In this document: positions 58,201 through 64,000 of the stretch, in pieces | Position numbering within the stretch: position 1 is the stretch's first letter | Layout of the letters: each line of letters opens with the position of its first letter | NCBI RefSeq assembly: GCF_042242105.1 | Contig: NC_092034.1 | Location: forward strand, 15,261,644 to 15,325,643 | Length of the DNA: 64,000 bases | DNA from: Pempheris klunzingeri | Taxonomy: Eukaryota; Chordata; Actinopteri; Acropomatiformes; Pempheridae | Reading direction: 5' to 3' | The notes under the pieces: model-generated | Databases searched by the model: none | Seen by the model: only the letters and a program-made list of their open reading frames with translations | What the model was told of the DNA's origin: nothing | Position numbers and translations under genes: made by a program

Positions 58201-60008
58201 TATTATTTATCAGCCACACAAGACCATGAAAAGAGACTCACTGTGTTTCCAAGCTAAATCCATGAAATGTAAATTTATTTAGCACCATTAAATCACAATA
58301 TCAACTGAAACATGAAAGGTATTGAAAGTAGGTTTTGACAGGAGTAACCTTAAAGCCCTTTTTTGTTTCAGTCTTTATGAATGAAATTACCATAACTTAA
58401 CTGCTGCGCACTGAACCAGGGACCTTTGGGGCCTCTGAGGGTCTGAGCAGTCCATTATTTCCAATATTCCACCTTTTCCACATTACATCATGACTGCAAA
58501 GCACTGTAGTGTGGATGCAAAATGGCACTACAGTCAAAGGCCCTGCAGTCTTACAGGCAGGCCCTCATTGTCATTTCTGTGGCAGGTTAATCCTACAGCG
58601 CTTACTTTATGTACGCTGATGTATGAGCAGTAAAACTAATTCTAGTATGATGGAATAGAAAGTCATCGTTGGGATTTTGTGGCGGCAGCTTAATGTCAGC
58701 ATGAAGAGAAGGCAAATCCCTATCGTTTGACCTGAAGAGACATGTGACCCTCTACCAGTCCTGACCCACCAAGTCACGGGTTAATCCAGCCTCTACCTAT
58801 AATTGGATAGGAGGACGGACACAGAGGAGAGCTATTACTCAGTGGGATCAAATGTGAACTATGACCTCTGGGCCAGCTGGCCACCGGCACACAGGCAGTG
58901 AGGTGGAGAGCATGCAAATATGGTTCTGCACTGTTTTTCTAGGGGGGGTGTTTCCAACTGCTTTAGGCCATCACATCTTTTTATTTCTTGAATTGGGAAC
59001 AAAGATCAAATTCTAAAATGTGGGAATTTATTTGAAAGTTGAGACAAAAAACAAACCCAGTTAGAATTTTACTGTACTGACCTATAGGATTTACAAACTA
59101 TCCTCAGGACCAGTCTGAGGTCACGGTTACACCTGCTCACAGAAATGTAGCAGATAGGTGTGAACTAGAGGCTCAAACTAAACTATTCTTGATTGATTGG
59201 TTCCTCCTGGATCCTTAGCGTTGTTTCTTTTAGTGGTTTGGGATCCAAACTGGCAACCCAGCACACATCCATCATTGGGAGCATCGCTGGGTTCAAATAT
59301 TGCCCCACTCTGGGTCACTGAATTTCCTTTATCCCGTACCAATTTTTATATTACTGTTGGGTTATTTACCCAAACTACAATATGGTAACTTACACCCAGT
59401 GCTGGACACAACATGCTCAAGTTTTACCTAAAAACTAAGTTTCACCCCCAGTTTTTCAGTGTGAAAAACGACAGAACATGAGCAGCACCTGTAGACTAAA
59501 TTACCATCATGTGCAGTGGAATTAGAGGTTGAACTTGTTACATAATAACCTTTAAAGATTCACTGATAATCACTTCTTTCTCATCATTGATACATTTGTG
59601 TTTTAAAGGTTGTGACAGTTGACTTATTCCCATGTGAGGATTTATGCAATGACCACACTGACGGACATGATGATCATCTGTTGTGATCACCAGGACTGAA
59701 TCTGTATCACTGGATTAACTGAGGAAATAAATGAGAAACTAACAAACTGTGAGCCGCCATCTAATCTCCAGGCTGCATACAGACTAGTAATCGGTGGCAG
59801 GCGCTTTAAATTTAAATGTGTTAGGACCGACAGGCCATGCGTCTTCGAAATACATCATATGTCATCTTTAAGCTGTGAATTCCTCGTGTGGTGACGGTTA
59901 AATCGCAGGACGCTGCAGCTGCAGGACAGCAGATGGCACCGCTGTGCCGTCCTGTGGATCCCGCTTGGCACAGAGACGCGTCCACGTTGTTCCCACTGTC
60001 TGCCTTCG
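53701..60008. other. Intergenic DNA, grpel1 to sorcs2, right part
   Basis: No coding exon recognised on either strand. It contains a (GT)n tract (55193-55246) and an AT repeat near 55430-55470. Long AT-rich stretches could include distant regulatory elements of sorcs2, but nothing in the single sequence proves this. Confidence 0.55.
55193..55246. repeat. (GT)n microsatellite
   Basis: About 26 GT units, intergenic. Confidence 0.95.
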
Positions 60009-60016
60009 CTCCAGTT

Positions 60017-60029
60017 TCCCTCCCTCCCT

Positions 60030-60068
<39 letters not shown>
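60017..60068. repeat. (CCCT)n / (CT)n tract in the sorcs2 5' region
   Basis: Five CCCT-type units followed by about 16 CT units end 88 bp upstream of the start codon. The position suggests promoter or 5'UTR. Polypyrimidine tracts of this type can act as GAGA-like elements; that role is not shown here. Confidence 0.9.
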
Positions 60069-60069
<1 letters not shown>

Positions 60070-60155
60070 TTACAGTATACACCTATCTATCTTCCACAAG
60101 CATCAGCAGTCTCTCCATCAGTCTCCGTGATACGAGCGCTACTACGGCGCAAAGC

Positions 60156-60509
60156 ATGGCATCTCTGCGCCCCGAACAACCGGTCTCCGCTGCTGCGCAC
60201 CTCTGCGTCTTTCTGCTGACCGCCTCGGCCTGGATGGCACTGCCGGGACCCGTGCGCTGTGACAGCGGGGCTTTAAACCGGCGCGGCGGGGAGGACCGTA
60301 CGCTTGACATGGGCGGCGGAGACGGAGGCTCCCCGCCGGGCTTACCGACGGACGGTGGCGTGGGAGCCGTCGGCGTGGAGAGCTCACCTCGCTTCAGGAG
60401 AGCACTGTCCCGGGAAAAACAAATGTCCCTGCTCAGCAGTTCGTTCGTGCTCAAAGGGGATGCGACCCACAACCAGGCGATGGTCCACTGGACAGGAGAG
60501 AACAGCAGC
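60156..60509 (+). CDS. sorcs2: Sortilin-related VPS10 receptor, exon 1 (partial gene)
   Basis: 118 codons from ATG (context AAAGCATGG) to a GTAAGT donor at 60510, phase 0. There is a signal peptide at about residues 1-37 ([17 protein letters not shown]). A low-complexity Gly-rich propeptide carries the furin-type site RFRR, near residue 82. The N-terminal VPS10 edge then reads [20 protein letters not shown], characteristic of the SorCS family. SorCS2 is a neuronal sorting receptor for pro-neurotrophins. Sequence alone would allow another SorCS paralogue; adjacency to grpel1 decides for sorcs2. No second exon is found up to 64000, consistent with the very large first intron of SorCS genes. Confidence 0.88.
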
Positions 60510-63500
60510 GTAAGTAGCCTATCCCCTCCTCGTCCCGTCCCGTCACGATCTGCTGGTTCGTGCACCATCCCCACCATACCCCCTTTGTCACCCTCCACCA
60601 TCCATCACTCCAGCCACAGCGCACATCATCAGAATCAAGTTATTGTTCTCGCAGGAGGCTGCCGCTGCAGCGCACACTGCGCGGCTGTCGGGCAGACTGA
60701 GGCGCGGTGTGGTCTTTACGCATCCAGGTGGTCCGGTAGGACGCGCGGTGGATGTTGACAGGCACCGGGCTTTGTTGAAAGATCAGGACTTTTTAAACGT
60801 TTTCACGTCAGTGGTCCCACAAATAGACACGAGCACCGTGTCCCCCCCCACACCTCCATTTCATCACATGGTGGTCCAGGCTCACGATCATCTAGTTAGT
60901 GTCTGTTTCCACAGCGCTCAGAATCAAACGAATTGTTATCTGTGTCCTTTGTTTGAACTTCCTCTCATAGTTAAACGCAGAAAACAAACACGCCTCAACT
61001 GACATGAGGAACCCCGTTAATGGTCCTTTAGTGACCCGGGGAAGGTCCCCTGACCCCCGCTCTGAGCACCACAACAATAACCGCTCAGTGTATGCCAACA
61101 TTCAGAAGGAGTCCAAGGACGCGCATGTGAGGCGCACCGAGCCAGTGAGGAGACGAGGAGCGCGCACTAAACAGCCAGCTCCGTGCTTGGTTCAGTCACA
61201 CGCAGCCATGACTAAAATATTAATGGAGCTTTTTGTCCATGAATTTTGCAGTGCTTTGTTTATTTGTGGTCTGGAACGCAATTTGACTCATATAAAATGG
61301 GACGCAGGAGCCTATCCTCTAGAATAGTGTCTGCCTAAAGACTGGCACTGAGGTCGATTTTAGACATGTTGTACAGATATCACAAAAAGAAATCCCACTG
61401 GGACTGAACAATAATGGCAGCAGAGACACAAATAGCACAACATCTGATACATTCACTTTATAAGTCCTTCCCAATATTCCAAAGACACTGAACGGAGCTC
61501 CTCTAGGAATATAGCAGGGACATTTAAGTGATTACTTTGGAAATGAAGCAACATTAAATATGATAAGTGTATGAATATTTGAGTGATTTCCCCCCTCAGG
61601 ACCCAGTCAAGTGAGAGCAGCCACAGCATGTAAACAAGCGCAGCCTTTGTGATGATGGATATTGACAGAGGCCCGAAGGTGGGGGTAGCAGGGTGGAGGG
61701 GCTGAGTGGTAGTGTCTGGTGGGGACATCACTTGGAATCAGAGCCTTTTTGTCAGTGTAACACATTGGTGTTTTACCGGCAGAGGCTGCAGGCGAAGAAA
61801 GAGGAAAATAATCTGACCGCTGAACAGCCAGCAGACGTATTTCACTCAGATTTGCAGGAGTTTCAAGACAAATTGGTTGGTAAATAATGTAAAAGGTGAC
61901 ATTTGCAGGCAACGTTCAATTTATTAGATTATCAACAGAGGCAACAGAGGTTGAATTTACGGCTGCTCTTGGCACCTTCACACATCGGTGGCTCCACATG
62001 GCAATGAGAATTTGCACAAGTTGGATTTGCACAATATGTTAATGTTTTCTGCACGGGACAGCAGAATCTGTTCATTTGAGCCCAGATTACTTTTAAAGGA
62101 CTGGTAATGACAGGATTTATAACTGTCATGTTTTGACTGATGCAACTTTGAAGTTGAACTTTCAGGAAATGTTAACTACGGCGATGCTGTAGTTATTGGG
62201 AGTTCTCTTCCAGTTTTCAAAAGAGGGTAAAACTTTTTTTTTTTATATATATTTATGGAAACTGCTACGTAGCTTTAGGCTCTGTGGGCGTTTCACATGG
62301 CAGTGGTTGACTGTTACCGTGAATAGGCGAGAAACATTCATATGATAGACTGTATATAAGAGGTGGACCGTGATGTCAAGTTTGGCTTTCTGGACGTCTG
62401 CATATTGGTTTCATAGCTGCCACCATCTTGGTTTTTTTTGGAGCCAGAGGTGATGTTCGTTCTACAAAGACTGCCTCTGATTGGTTAGTCATAAGGTAGC
62501 CCCGCCCTTAACATCATGCTGTGTTGAAGAAGACGTGAAACTAGAGACTGAGATCATAAAGTCATCAGGAAAATGTTTATTGAACCAATAAATCAATTAC
62601 TTCTATTAACTCTCATTGACTTCCATTAATTGAGAGTCAGTGGAGTCGCCCCCTGGTGGCCACCAGAAAGAAGTCACGTCCACACCCCCCTTTTTTTTAG
62701 CCCACTGTTTTTCTACGCACAGAAAGTGGGAGCTAGCGAGGTCAACTAGCGTTCCACCTGGAAGTGGAGACTAGTAAGCATAGCTTGCTGACATTGACAG
62801 TACCAAACATTCACTAATGCAGAAAAATAAATTAAAATTCAGTTTTTTGATTTGTATAACAGCAATAAATTTTGATTTCGGTTAATTTCAGTCCAGTTAA
62901 AACTTGACCCACTCAAACAAACGTGAGAAAGAGGCACAGCAATTCAGTAATGACTTGTGGGATTCTAGCACTTTGGCATTTAAGATTGAGAATTTAAGTA
63001 ATAAAAAAACTGACATTCTCCCAATGGACTCTGGTCTTTCTCATGATGAACTTTCTCGTCTACATCTCTGCTTTTTTTTGGTGTTTTTATTCGAGGCTAC
63101 AAGTCCGCAGGGATCCCGATGCTCAGGACTGCCAGCCATAGAAAGTCTGACTTATCCTTAGTTAACTTGGCGTGGGTATGTACTCTGAAAGGTCACTGAG
63201 ACTGAGTTCATCCCAGCCTAATAAACACAGACAAATGGTGCCATTCAATTTCCCTAAGGCTGACATTTATGTGCGGTGTGCAGATTGATGGGTGAGGAAA
63301 AATGAATCTCTGCCTCCTCTCTTGTTTCATCATTTCGTTTTCGAGCAGTTGAGGTTCCAAATGTAAGTCGCTGATGAGAGGGTCAACAGTGCTGGGTGGC
63401 TTCAGCTGTCACATCTGTCGTGATGAAGTGTAATCCTGAAAACCTGAATATAGTAATTTCTTTTTTCTGAAAACATACATTTCACTTTCAGGCTAATCAC

Positions 63501-64000
63501 CACATCATTCCATCATCATTGTAATATGTGCTTGTTTGCGCTCTGGCCAACTTCCAGCTCTTACTGGGCTGCAAAGTGTTTTGATAAGAGGATGAATTGT
63601 TCATCTAGCTTCTTGTAGCTGTTATTGAAAACAGCTCTTCTGTTCTCCTCACCGTCCCTGTAGCAGCGGCGACAGACACTTTACTTTGGCAAGCCTTGAT
63701 TGGTCAAGTGATGGCTCAGAACATAAAAGAGCTTTCCGTCAGGCATTCTCCAGGTGTCCTTGAAAAGCATAGATCGCTGGTGAAGTGTGTGTGTGTCTGA
63801 GGGGGTGTTTTAGAGTAAGATAGTAAGTGAGGTATTCAAGGAAAATGCAGAAATCAGTGGATGTGGACTCTAGATCAAAAAAACAATAAGCGGCACAATA
63901 ACATACATGTTTACCCTGCAGGTGCCACCATCAGCATTGTAGAAATCCAATATTGAGGAGGTTAAAGGTCGCAGCCGCAGCTCCTGGATAATATTCATGA
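60510..64000 (+). other. sorcs2: sorcs2 intron 1 (start)
   Basis: No continuation of the VPS10 domain is seen. The stretch holds the repeat at 62340-62700 and otherwise unremarkable sequence. The open frame to 60758 continuing exon 1 is intronic read-through. Confidence 0.7.
62340..62700. repeat. Dispersed fish repeat
   Basis: TAGACTGTATATAAGAGGTG, GCCACCATCTTGGTTTTTTT, GGAGCCAGAGGTGATG and AGTCAGTGGAGTCGCCCCCT occur in the order I know from a common teleost interspersed element. Boundaries are approximate and no family name is assigned. Confidence 0.55.

Noticed and set aside
61774-61887. Possible second sorcs2 exon (RLQAKKEENNLTAEQ)
   Set aside because: Does not resemble the VPS10 domain that should follow exon 1.

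Overview
The window is vertebrate nuclear DNA from a ray-finned, probably percomorph, fish. Genes are split into short exons with GT/AG introns. Long CA/TG and TA microsatellites abound, and there are fish-type interspersed repeats and a 5'-truncated LINE. No bacterial or organellar features are present. All coding models below were built by hand from splice sites and reading-frame phase. Each complete model closes to a whole number of codons.

Layout, left to right: (1) 2.2-11.65 kb (+): the 3' eleven coding exons of tbc1d14, a TBC-domain autophagy regulator, followed by a long 3'UTR to about 14.3 kb. (2) 15.9-31.8 kb (+): a chemokine island. It holds a normal 92-aa CC chemokine, decayed chemokine-like exons at 17.6-20.7 kb, an intact 293-aa protein with one CXC and one CC module (gene A), a broken two-exon paralogue start, and an intact 527-aa protein with four chemokine-like modules in series (gene B). 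(3) 33.2-35.4 kb (-): ccdc96/cfap184, a ciliary coiled-coil protein. It is head-to-head with (4) tada2b at 35.7-38.2 kb (+), an SAGA-type adaptor with two glycine-rich insertions. (5) 42.6-45.6 kb (-): grpel1, the mitochondrial GrpE-type exchange factor. (6) 45.9-60.1 kb: repeat-rich intergenic DNA with a LINE, two fold-back DNA elements and microsatellites. (7) 60.16 kb (+): the first coding exon of a VPS10-domain receptor, sorcs2 by sequence and position; the rest of the gene lies beyond the window.

The order tbc1d14-ccdc96-tada2b-grpel1-sorcs2 is that of human 4p16.1, so the framework is an old vertebrate block. The chemokine island between tbc1d14 and ccdc96 is the unusual part. Chemokines are normally single-domain secreted proteins, but here two neighbouring genes encode secreted proteins with two and four chemokine modules joined by Ser/Thr/Pro-rich linkers. 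Each module keeps the canonical chemokine exon pair (intron phases 1 and 2) and all four cysteines. Two of the modules have a CX2C spacing that fits none of the CC, CXC, CX3C or XC classes. This family of tandem chemokines is the best candidate for a previously undescribed system in the window.
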